Assembly: GCA_902803455.1 (NCBI GenBank)
Contig: CADCQC010000118.1
Location: forward strand, 1 to 8,114
Direction of reading: 5' to 3'
Origin: an uncultured Prevotellaceae bacterium
Lineage (GTDB): Bacteria > Bacteroidota > Bacteroidia > Bacteroidales > Bacteroidaceae
Length of the DNA: 8,114 bases
Shown here: positions 1 through 6,323 of the stretch, in pieces
Layout of the letters: the number at the start of each line of letters is the position of its first letter
Position numbering within the stretch: position 1 is the stretch's first letter
Program-made: the position numbers and the translations under genes
The notes under the pieces: model-generated
Database searches by the model: none
What the model saw: only the letters and a program-made list of their open reading frames with translations
Told to the model about the DNA's origin: nothing

Positions 1-311
1 CCGCCTACCCGCATCATATCATCAACATCCACCACTCCTTCCTTCCCGCTTTCATTGGCGCCAAGCCCTATCATCAAGCCTGGGAGCGTGGTGTGAAGAT
101 TATCGGGGCCACCAGCCATTATGTGACCTCAGATCTGGATGCAGGCCCCATCATCGAGCAAGACGTGGTACGGATTACGCACAAGGATGACCCTGACAGT
201 CTGGTGCTTAAAGGACGCGATTTGGAAAAGATCGTTCTCTCGCGAGCCGTCACCAAACATATCCAGCGGAAAATCCTCACCTACCACAACAAAACCATCA
301 TATTCAGCTGA
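1..311 (+). CDS. purU: Formyltetrahydrofolate deformylase PurU, C-terminal part (5' end outside window)
   Basis: This is the last 102 codons of a 10-formyltetrahydrofolate hydrolase, a cytoplasmic enzyme that splits 10-formyl-THF into formate and THF and so balances the one-carbon pool. The family is usually about 280 residues, so roughly the last third is visible and the N-terminal ACT domain lies outside the window. The reading frame begins at base 3 and is open to the left edge. All three residues of the formyltransferase-fold catalytic triad can be seen: Asn (24-26) and His (30-32) in the INIHHSFLPAF motif, and Asp (138-140) in the LDAGPIIEQ motif. The GAKPYHQAWERGVKIIGAT stretch between them is typical of PurU and separates it from PurN. 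It ends 16 bases before hisH, so co-transcription is likely. In-frame GTG codons such as that at 93 are internal valines, not starts. Confidence 0.95.
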   Translation, partial: AYPHHIINIHHSFLPAFIGAKPYHQAWERGVKIIGATSHYVTSDLDAGPIIEQDVVRITHKDDPDSLVLKGRDLEKIVLSRAVTKHIQRKILTYHNKTIIFS

Positions 312-327
312 CATCAGTAAGAAAGAA

Positions 328-942
328 ATGAAAGTCGCGATTGTCAAATATAATGCCGGCAACATCTATTCTGTGGAAAGTGCGTTGAGAAGACTTGGCG
401 TGTCACCCCTGCTTACCGACAACGCAGAACAATTGCTCAGCGCCGATGGCGTGCTTTTTCCCGGTCAGGGAGAGGCACGAGGTGCCATGGACTACCTGCG
501 CAGTCATGGTCTTGACCAGGTCATCACCTCTCTCAAGCAACCCGTCCTCGGCATCTGTATCGGCCAGCAGCTGCTCTGCCGCCATTCAGAAGAAGGCGAC
601 ACCGATTGTTTGGGCATCTTCGATACCGAAGTGAGACGTTTCCGTCCTCAGAGCCATGAAGACAAGATACCCGCCATGGGCTGGAATGAGCTCAAAGATT
701 TGAAATCCCCTTTGTTTCAAAACATTCCAGAGGAATCATTTGTCTACTTTGTCCACAGTTATTATGTCCCCCTGTGTGAATCCACTATCGCCACAGCAAA
801 CTATGTGTTGCCCTACAGTGCGGCCCTCCACAAGGACAATTTCTATGCCACGCAGTTTCATCCAGAGAAGAGCGGTCGTATAGGAGAGATCCTGCTGAGT
901 AATTTCCTTGAGATAGTGACATCATCCCAACAACACCCATGA
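328..942 (+). CDS. hisH: Imidazole glycerol phosphate synthase, glutamine amidotransferase subunit HisH
   Basis: HisH hydrolyses glutamine and channels ammonia to HisF, which makes imidazole-glycerol phosphate and AICAR in histidine synthesis. The product is 204 residues, a normal length for the family. It is a class I glutamine amidotransferase with nucleophile Cys77 in GICIGQQLL and the His178/Glu180 pair in ATQFHPEKSG. The MGWNEL motif (117-122) and FVHSYYV (141-147) are also typical. I chose the ATG at 328 because the protein begins MKVAIVKYNAGN, the usual HisH N-terminus; the frame is open further upstream only where it overlaps purU. Two positions look unusual: the oxyanion strand, normally PGVG, reads PGQG (residues 45-48), and the position after CIG is Gln80 where Met is common (CLGMQ). 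The stop overlaps the hisA start as ATGA. Confidence 0.97.
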   Translation: MKVAIVKYNAGNIYSVESALRRLGVSPLLTDNAEQLLSADGVLFPGQGEARGAMDYLRSHGLDQVITSLKQPVLGICIGQQLLCRHSEEGDTDCLGIFDTEVRRFRPQSHEDKIPAMGWNELKDLKSPLFQNIPEESFVYFVHSYYVPLCESTIATANYVLPYSAALHKDNFYATQFHPEKSGRIGEILLSNFLEIVTSSQQHP

Positions 943-1661
943 TCATGGAGAAAATAGAACTCATACCAGCCATAGATATCATCGACGGTCAATGTGTCAG
1001 ACTGACGAAAGGAGACTACGCCTCAAAGAAAGTATACAGCAGCAACCCTGTGGAGATGGCAATAGAATTTGAGCGCATGGGGTTCCGCCGTCTGCATGTC
1101 GTAGGCCTCGACGGCGCCAAATCAAAGCATATCGTCAACACCAAGGTTTTGCAAGCCATCACCTCCTCTACCCATCTGGTCGTGGATTTCGGTGGAGGCA
1201 TCAAGACCGACCACGACATCGACCAAGCCTTTGAATGCGGTGCAGCGATGGTGACCATCGGTTCTGTGGCAGTTACCGACCCTGCCCTGTTTCTCAGATG
1301 GTTGACACAATATGGTTCAGATAAAATCATCCTTGGAGCAGATGTGCGAAACGGGAAAGTGAGCATCAACGGATGGAAAGAAGACTCCGCTATGGACCTT
1401 CTACCCTTCCTCCGCCAATATGTGGAACAAGGAGTGACGCAAGTACTGTGCACAGACATCTCTCGAGACGGCACGCTGCAAGGCCCAGCAGCAGCGTTGT
1501 ATGCAGAAGTGATGTCAGCCTACCCCATGCTTCACCTGATCGCCAGTGGAGGCATCTCCTCCAACGAGGACATTCTCGATTTGGAGCGCCGCGGCATTCC
1601 GTCCGTGGTTTTTGGTAAGGCCTTTTATGAAGGAAAAATCGACGTAAGCAAACTCATATAA
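939..1661 (+). CDS. hisA: ProFAR isomerase HisA
   Basis: HisA is the cytoplasmic (beta/alpha)8-barrel isomerase that converts ProFAR to PRFAR by an Amadori rearrangement, supplying the substrate of HisF. The product is 240 residues, the normal length. The N-terminal catalytic aspartate is Asp13 in LIPAIDIIDG, and the second is Asp135 in GADVRNGKVSINGW. The phosphate-binding loops are DFGGGI (83-88) and ASGGIS (202-207), and TDISRDGTLQGP (172-183) is also characteristic. The ATG at 939 overlaps the hisH stop (ATGA), which favours it through translational coupling. A second in-frame ATG at 945 would give MEKIELIPAID and is a fair alternative. Lying between hisH and hisF, it belongs to the same operon. 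Confidence 0.97.
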   Translation: MIMEKIELIPAIDIIDGQCVRLTKGDYASKKVYSSNPVEMAIEFERMGFRRLHVVGLDGAKSKHIVNTKVLQAITSSTHLVVDFGGGIKTDHDIDQAFECGAAMVTIGSVAVTDPALFLRWLTQYGSDKIILGADVRNGKVSINGWKEDSAMDLLPFLRQYVEQGVTQVLCTDISRDGTLQGPAAALYAEVMSAYPMLHLIASGGISSNEDILDLERRGIPSVVFGKAFYEGKIDVSKLI

Positions 1662-1663
1662 CC

Positions 1664-2440
1664 ATGGGATTAGCCAAGAGAATCATTCCTTGCCTCGATG
1701 TGAAAGACGGAACGACCGTCAAAGGCACCAATTTTGTGAACCTGCGTCAAGCAGGTGACCCAGTGGCCCTTGGCAAAGCCTATAGCGAGGCAGGTGCAGA
1801 CGAATTAGTCTTTCTCGACATCACAGCGAGCCATGAGGGTAGGAAGACTTTTACTGATATGGTCACCCGTGTGGCAGCAGAGGTCAACATCCCCTTTACT
1901 GTGGGTGGAGGAGTCAACGAGCTCTCCGATGTGGAGCGTCTCCTCTATGCCGGAGCAGATAAAGTGAGTGTCAACAGCGCCGCCCTTCGCCGTCCTCAGC
2001 TGATCAACGAAATCGCCAACCGTTTTGGCTCACAAGTATGTGTCTGCGCCATAGATGCCCGATATGAAGGAGATCTGAGTGCCGCGGATGGCCGTTGGAT
2101 ATGCTATGTGAATGGAGGACGTGTGTCCGTAGGCCGTGACCTATTTGAGTGGGCCAAGGAAGTGGCCGACAGAGGAGCCGGCGAGATTCTTTTCACCAGT
2201 ATGAATCACGATGGCGTAAAACAAGGATTCGCCCTTGAAGCATTGGCCCAATTACATGAGCTGCTCCCCATCCCCGTCATCGCCAGTGGAGGTGCAGGTT
2301 GTATGGACGATTTCCGTGATGCCTTCACCATCGGCCATGCAGATGCCGCATTAGCCGCCAGTGTTTTCCATTTTGGTGAAATCAGCATTCCCGACCTCAA
2401 AAAATATCTCCACGCATGTGGAATCAAAACCCGAATATAA
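1664..2440 (+). CDS. hisF: Imidazole glycerol phosphate synthase, cyclase subunit HisF
   Basis: HisF is the synthase subunit partnered with HisH. It uses channelled ammonia to convert PRFAR into imidazole-glycerol phosphate plus AICAR, which re-enters purine synthesis. At 258 residues it has the usual length. The general acid/base residues known from the family are present: Asp12 in PCLDVKDG and Asp131 in CAIDARYEGD. Phosphate-binding loops are VGGGVN (80-85) and ASGGAG (207-212), and LFTSMNHDGVKQGF (176-189) is the family motif near the C-terminal half-barrel. The ATG sits 2 bases after the hisA stop and gives the standard MGLAKRIIPCLDV start. No truncation or missing catalytic residue is seen. 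Confidence 0.98.
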   Translation: MGLAKRIIPCLDVKDGTTVKGTNFVNLRQAGDPVALGKAYSEAGADELVFLDITASHEGRKTFTDMVTRVAAEVNIPFTVGGGVNELSDVERLLYAGADKVSVNSAALRRPQLINEIANRFGSQVCVCAIDARYEGDLSAADGRWICYVNGGRVSVGRDLFEWAKEVADRGAGEILFTSMNHDGVKQGFALEALAQLHELLPIPVIASGGAGCMDDFRDAFTIGHADAALAASVFHFGEISIPDLKKYLHACGIKTRI

Positions 2441-2450
2441 GCAAACGATC

Positions 2451-3065
2451 ATGAATATAGATTTTGAGAAAAACGGCGGCCTTGTGCCCGCCATCATCCA
2501 AGACTCCGTCACCCGCCAGGTGCTCATGCTGGGTTATATGAATCAAGAAGCCTACGAGAAGACCCTCCAAACCGGTCTGGTGACATTCTGGAGCCGTTCG
2601 CGTCAAACCCTTTGGACCAAAGGTGAGACCTCCGGGAACACCCTCAAGTTGGTAGACATCAAAATTGATTGCGACAATGACACCCTGTTGGTCAGGGCGA
2701 TTCCCAATGGCCCCACCTGTCATACAGGAACAGACACCTGTTGGGGAGAGACCAACGAAGAGAATGCCCTTCTATTTCTTACCCATCTCCAGAATTTCAT
2801 CGAAAAGCGCCATGAAGAGATGCCAGAGGGAAGCTACACCACCAGCCTCTTCCGTGACGGTCTAAACCGTATGGCACAAAAGGTGGGCGAGGAAGCATTG
2901 GAACTGGTCATCGAGGCCACTAACGGCACCAATGACCGTCTGATATACGAAGGAGCCGACATGCTCTACCACTTAATCGTACTACTCACCAGCAAGGGTT
3001 TGCGGATAGAAGATCTGGCGAGTGAGCTTCGCGAGCGCCATGACCCCAACTGGCACAAACATTAA
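2451..3065 (+). CDS. hisIE: Bifunctional phosphoribosyl-AMP cyclohydrolase / phosphoribosyl-ATP pyrophosphatase HisIE
   Basis: This fused enzyme carries out two consecutive early steps of histidine synthesis: the HisE domain hydrolyses PR-ATP to PR-AMP, and the HisI domain opens the purine ring to give ProFAR, the HisA substrate. The product is 204 residues, normal for the fusion. The HisI domain spans about 1-105, with SRSRQTLWTKGETSGN (48-63), the metal-binding DCDND (73-77) and cysteines 90 and 97. The HisE domain spans about 110-204, with EGSYTTSLF (126-134), KVGEEALEL (144-152) and EGADMLYH (167-174), whose acidic residues bind Mg. I chose the ATG at 2451, 10 bases after hisF, because it gives the standard short N-terminus; an open frame from 2361 would overlap hisF by 80 bases. 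It is the last histidine gene of the cluster. hisG, hisD, hisC and hisB are not in the window. Confidence 0.97.
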   Translation: MNIDFEKNGGLVPAIIQDSVTRQVLMLGYMNQEAYEKTLQTGLVTFWSRSRQTLWTKGETSGNTLKLVDIKIDCDNDTLLVRAIPNGPTCHTGTDTCWGETNEENALLFLTHLQNFIEKRHEEMPEGSYTTSLFRDGLNRMAQKVGEEALELVIEATNGTNDRLIYEGADMLYHLIVLLTSKGLRIEDLASELRERHDPNWHKH

Positions 3066-3090
3066 GAACACCTAAAAAATTGGATCTATT

Positions 3091-3798
3091 ATGCTGATTG
3101 ATTACCAGAAAGTGAACGTTGTCCAAGATGATAACATCGTTCTCAAAGACGTAGAATTCCAAGTCAATGCAGGCGATTTTGTCTATATTATCGGCAAGGT
3201 AGGCTCAGGCAAAAGTTCCTTGCTGAAAACCATGTATTGTGAACTTGACCATTCATCCCCAGAGAAAGCAGAGGTGCTAGGACGAGACCTGAACCACATT
3301 CGCCGTAAAGATGTGCCCGCCCTGCGCCGTGAGATGGGCATCATCTTTCAGGATTTCCAGCTCATCCATGACCGTTCGGTAAAGAAAAACCTGGAATTTG
3401 TGCTGAAAGCCACGGGATGGACCAAGCGCAAAGAGCGTGATGAGCGCATACAGAAAGTGATGGAAGCCGTAGGCATGTCGGATAAGATAGACAAGATGCC
3501 CTACGAGCTCTCAGGCGGTGAGCAACAGCATATCGCCATTGCCCGTGCACTGCTCAACAAGCCCCAAATCATCATCGCCGACGAGCCCACCGGCAATCTT
3601 GACATGGAGACAGCCCGTCATATCGTCAGCTTGCTGAAGCAGATCAGCAAAGACGGCACAGCCATCGTGATGACCACCCACAACATCCAACTGCTCGATG
3701 AATTCCCCGGCACAGTTTACCGTTGCAAAGATGGCTCGGTGACCGATGTGACCCACGAATACCGGCAGATGGACCTCACCGAAGACAGTAAGGATTAA
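3091..3798 (+). CDS. ftsE: FtsE-type ABC transporter ATP-binding protein
   Basis: This is the cytoplasmic ATPase of the FtsEX type, which with the membrane protein FtsX controls peptidoglycan hydrolases at the division site. It has 235 residues and a single nucleotide-binding domain. Visible motifs are Walker A GKVGSGKSS (35-43), the Q-loop at Gln87 in GIIFQDFQL, signature LSGGEQQ (140-146), Walker B IIIADEP with Asp164 and Glu165, the D-loop GNLD (168-171) and the H-loop His197 in TTHN. The LRREMGIIFQDFQL and ADEPTGNLD stretches fit FtsE better than other families, but related ATPases such as LolD share much of this. The residue after LSGGEQQ is His147, where Arg is usual. It starts 25 bases after hisIE with no terminator seen between them, and no ftsX lies next to it, which is unusual outside Bacteroidota. 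Confidence 0.85.
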   Translation: MLIDYQKVNVVQDDNIVLKDVEFQVNAGDFVYIIGKVGSGKSSLLKTMYCELDHSSPEKAEVLGRDLNHIRRKDVPALRREMGIIFQDFQLIHDRSVKKNLEFVLKATGWTKRKERDERIQKVMEAVGMSDKIDKMPYELSGGEQQHIAIARALLNKPQIIIADEPTGNLDMETARHIVSLLKQISKDGTAIVMTTHNIQLLDEFPGTVYRCKDGSVTDVTHEYRQMDLTEDSKD

Positions 3799-3836
3799 TC
3801 AAGAGAAAAATCACAAAAACATAAAAAGAAGCCATT
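3799..3836 (+). other. A-rich leader between ftsE and lysC
   Basis: This is the largest gap between plus-strand genes, 38 bases, with 23 adenines. It shows no hairpin, no Bacteroidota-type promoter (TTTG with TAnnTTTG) and no room for a lysine riboswitch. An A-rich, Shine-Dalgarno-poor translation start region is typical of Bacteroidota, so it probably serves translation of lysC rather than transcription control. Confidence 0.4.
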
Positions 3837-5153
3837 ATGATAGTCATGAAATTCGGCGGCACATCCGTCGGCAGTCCAGAAAGAATGAAATCTGTTGCCA
3901 CCCTGGTCACACGCAGTGGCAACCCCACCTTTGTCGTGCTTTCTGCCATGTCGGGAACGACCAACACCCTGTTGGAAATCTGCGACTACCTCTACAAGAA
4001 GAATCCCGACGGAGCCAATGAGGTCATCAATATGCTTGAGAAGAAATATCTTCAGCATATCGAAACGTTGTATAGCACAGAAGAATACAAGGAGAAGACC
4101 CGTCAGTTTCTTGTAGAAGAATTCAATTACCTGCGTTCATTCACCAAAGACCTGTTTACCAGTTTCGAGGAAAAGAGCATAGTGGCCCAAGGTGAGATCA
4201 TCAGCACCAACATGATGACCAATTATCTGCATGAAACAGGCATTGATGCCGTGTTGCTCTCCGCCCTTGACTTCATGCGCACAGACAAGAATGCAGAGCC
4301 CGATCCCCAATACATCAAGGAAAAACTCGGCGACATCATGGAAACAGAGGGAGATCACCTGATCTACATCACCCAAGGTTTTATCTGCCGTAACGCCTAT
4401 GGTGAGGTAGACAACCTGCAACGCGGCGGCAGCGACTACACCGCCTCCCTCATCGGAGCCGCCATCAATGCAGAGGAGATCCAGATCTGGACAGACATTG
4501 ACGGAATGCACAACAATGATCCCCGTATCGTTGACAATACCGAAGCCGTGAGGCAACTCAATTTTGAGGAAGCCGCAGAGCTGGCCTATTTTGGAGCGAA
4601 GATCCTTCACCCCACCTGCATCCAACCAGCAAAATTTGCCGGTATCCCAGTACGTCTGCTCAACACGATGCAACCCGATGCAGAAGGCACCATCGTCGAC
4701 AATGTGATCATGCGAGGACAGATGAAGGCAGTAGCCGCCAAAGACAATATCATCGCCATCAAGATCAAGAGTTCACGCATGCTACTGGCCACCGGCTTCC
4801 TGCGCAAGGTATTTGAGATCTTCGAGAGTTACCAGACCCCCATTGACATGGTATGTACCTCAGAAGTCGGTGTGTCGGTCACCATCGACAGCGATGCCCA
4901 TCTGACCTCCATTGTCAACGAGTTGAAAAAGTATGGCACAGTGACCGTCGACACCCACATGTGCATCATCTGCGTTGTGGGCGATCTGGATTGGAGCAAC
5001 CTGGGATTTGAGACATTAGCCACAGATGCGATGAAAGACATCCCAGTGAGGATGATCTCTTACGGAGGATCCAACTACAACATCTCCTTCCTCGTGAAGG
5101 AACAAGACAAGAAACGAGCACTTCAGAATCTCAGCGCCAAACTGTTTAAATAG
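3837..5153 (+). CDS. lysC: Aspartate kinase (monofunctional, LysC type)
   Basis: The enzyme phosphorylates aspartate to 4-aspartyl phosphate, the committed step of the lysine/diaminopimelate, threonine and methionine pathways. The 438 residues comprise an amino-acid kinase domain (about 1-290) and a C-terminal pair of ACT domains (about 300-438) that normally bind the feedback inhibitor. Visible motifs are KFGGTSVGS (5-13), the aspartate/ATP site RGGSDYTASL (196-205), WTDIDGMHNNDPR (218-230) and FGAKILHP (252-259). The ACT region includes TSEVGVSVTI (341-350), the type found in lysine-sensitive LysC; which amino acid inhibits this one cannot be told from sequence alone. No homoserine dehydrogenase domain is fused. 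The position before RGGSD is Gln195 instead of the more common Gly. The start at 3837 gives MIVMKFGG; the ATG at 3846 is a possible shorter start. lysA follows after 12 bases. Confidence 0.96.
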   Translation: MIVMKFGGTSVGSPERMKSVATLVTRSGNPTFVVLSAMSGTTNTLLEICDYLYKKNPDGANEVINMLEKKYLQHIETLYSTEEYKEKTRQFLVEEFNYLRSFTKDLFTSFEEKSIVAQGEIISTNMMTNYLHETGIDAVLLSALDFMRTDKNAEPDPQYIKEKLGDIMETEGDHLIYITQGFICRNAYGEVDNLQRGGSDYTASLIGAAINAEEIQIWTDIDGMHNNDPRIVDNTEAVRQLNFEEAAELAYFGAKILHPTCIQPAKFAGIPVRLLNTMQPDAEGTIVDNVIMRGQMKAVAAKDNIIAIKIKSSRMLLATGFLRKVFEIFESYQTPIDMVCTSEVGVSVTIDSDAHLTSIVNELKKYGTVTVDTHMCIICVVGDLDWSNLGFETLATDAMKDIPVRMISYGGSNYNISFLVKEQDKKRALQNLSAKLFK

Positions 5154-5165
5154 TTATTTCAGCGC

Positions 5166-6323
5166 ATGAAAGGAACATTTCCTGTCGGCAAATTCCAAGA
5201 AATCCCGACACCTTTTTATTATTACGATACCGACCTGCTGCGCGAGACACTCCGCACCATCAACAGGGAATCTTCTAAGCACGAAGGGTTTGTCGTACAC
5301 TACGCCATCAAAGCCAACGCCAATCCCAAGGTGCTCAACATCATCGCACAGTCGGGTTTGGGAGCCGATTGTGTGAGTGGTGGTGAGATCCAGGCCTCTC
5401 TTGCCGCCGGTTTTCCCGCCCGGAAAATCGTGTATGCCGGTGTGGGAAAGTCAGACTGGGAAATCAACCTGGGTCTCGACAAGAACATTTTCTGTTTCAA
5501 CGTTGAGAGTATCGCCGAACTGGAGGTGATAGAAGAGTTGGCCAGCAAGCGCGGTAAAACCGCCCGTATCGCCTTCCGCATCAATCCAGACGTAGGAGCC
5601 CACACCCACTCCAACATCACCACCGGACTGGCAGAGAACAAGTTTGGCATAGCCATGCGCGACATGGAGGATGTGATAGAAATCGCATCATCCATGAAGC
5701 ATGTGGAATTTGTGGGTCTGCACTTCCATATCGGATCCCAAATTCTCAACATGGATGACTTCGCTGCGTTATGCAACCGCATCAATGACCTACAAAAACA
5801 ACTGTTGCGGAAGAAAATCGTGGTGGAGAATATCAATGTCGGCGGAGGACTGGGCATCGACTATACGCATCCCAACAGGGTTCCGATGGCCGATTTCAAG
5901 TCCTACTTCGACACCTATGCCAAGCTATTACATTTATATAATGGTCAGAAGCTCCATTTCGAACTTGGCAGAGCGGTTGTAGCCCCCTGCGGCTCCTTGA
6001 TCACCCGCACGCTCTATGTGAAGCAAGGCGCAGTGAAACAGTTTGTCATCGTTGATGCAGGCATGACCGACCTGATCCGACCAGCCCTTTACCAAGCCTA
6101 CCATAAGATTGAGAACATCTCCAGCAATGAAGGTAAGGCCACCTATGATGTTGTCGGTCCGATCTGCGAGTCAAGCGACGTATTTGGCAAATCAGTCGAT
6201 CTCAACCTCACCCATCGTGGTGACCTGATCGCCCTCCGTTCCGCAGGAGCCTATGGAGAGATCATGGCCTCACAATATAATTGCCGTCCATTACCCAAAG
6301 GATACATCACAGAAGATTTATGA
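5166..6323 (+). CDS. lysA: Diaminopimelate decarboxylase LysA
   Basis: LysA is a cytoplasmic PLP enzyme that decarboxylates meso-diaminopimelate to L-lysine, the last step of lysine synthesis. It has 385 residues, slightly short of the usual 400-420. It belongs to fold type III, with an N-terminal alanine-racemase-like barrel and a C-terminal beta domain. The PLP lysine is Lys49 in HYAIKANANP. Other sites are FHIGSQ (187-192), the phosphate-binding glycine loop GGGLG (226-230), the substrate-binding Cys334 and Glu335 in CESSD (334-338), and the tyrosine of GAYG (361-364). The usual EPGR motif reads ELGR (266-269), keeping the Glu and Arg. The start gives MKGTFPVGKF, followed at once by the PTPFYYYD motif expected at the N-terminus. 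Its stop overlaps the next gene as ATGA. Pairing with lysC places the first and last lysine enzymes together. Confidence 0.97.
   Translation: MKGTFPVGKFQEIPTPFYYYDTDLLRETLRTINRESSKHEGFVVHYAIKANANPKVLNIIAQSGLGADCVSGGEIQASLAAGFPARKIVYAGVGKSDWEINLGLDKNIFCFNVESIAELEVIEELASKRGKTARIAFRINPDVGAHTHSNITTGLAENKFGIAMRDMEDVIEIASSMKHVEFVGLHFHIGSQILNMDDFAALCNRINDLQKQLLRKKIVVENINVGGGLGIDYTHPNRVPMADFKSYFDTYAKLLHLYNGQKLHFELGRAVVAPCGSLITRTLYVKQGAVKQFVIVDAGMTDLIRPALYQAYHKIENISSNEGKATYDVVGPICESSDVFGKSVDLNLTHRGDLIALRSAGAYGEIMASQYNCRPLPKGYITEDL

Noticed and set aside
139..327. N-terminal extension of HisH from an upstream ATG
   Set aside because: The extension overlaps purU in another frame and has no homology; the family N-terminus MKVAIVKYNAGN begins at 328.
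1016..1474. Open frame of 152 codons on the minus strand inside hisA
   Set aside because: It is antisense to well-conserved HisA motifs, and its residue make-up is not protein-like.
2361..2450. N-terminal extension of HisIE from 2361
   Set aside because: It would overlap the conserved C-terminus of hisF; the ATG at 2451 gives the normal length.
3799..3836. Lysine riboswitch or attenuator before lysC
   Set aside because: The gap is only 38 bases, A-rich and without stems; a lysine riboswitch needs well over 150 bases.
4137..4673. Open frame of 178 codons on the minus strand inside lysC
   Set aside because: It is the antisense shadow of conserved aspartate kinase codons and has no recognisable domain.
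5300..5857. Long open frame of 185 codons on the minus strand inside lysA
   Set aside because: It is antisense to a gene with full catalytic motifs, and its translation is low in complexity and matches no family I know.
6281..6319. Earlier start of the glycosyltransferase at 6281
   Set aside because: It lies inside conserved lysA sequence and adds a basic, non-hydrophobic leader; the ATGA overlap at 6320 is better.
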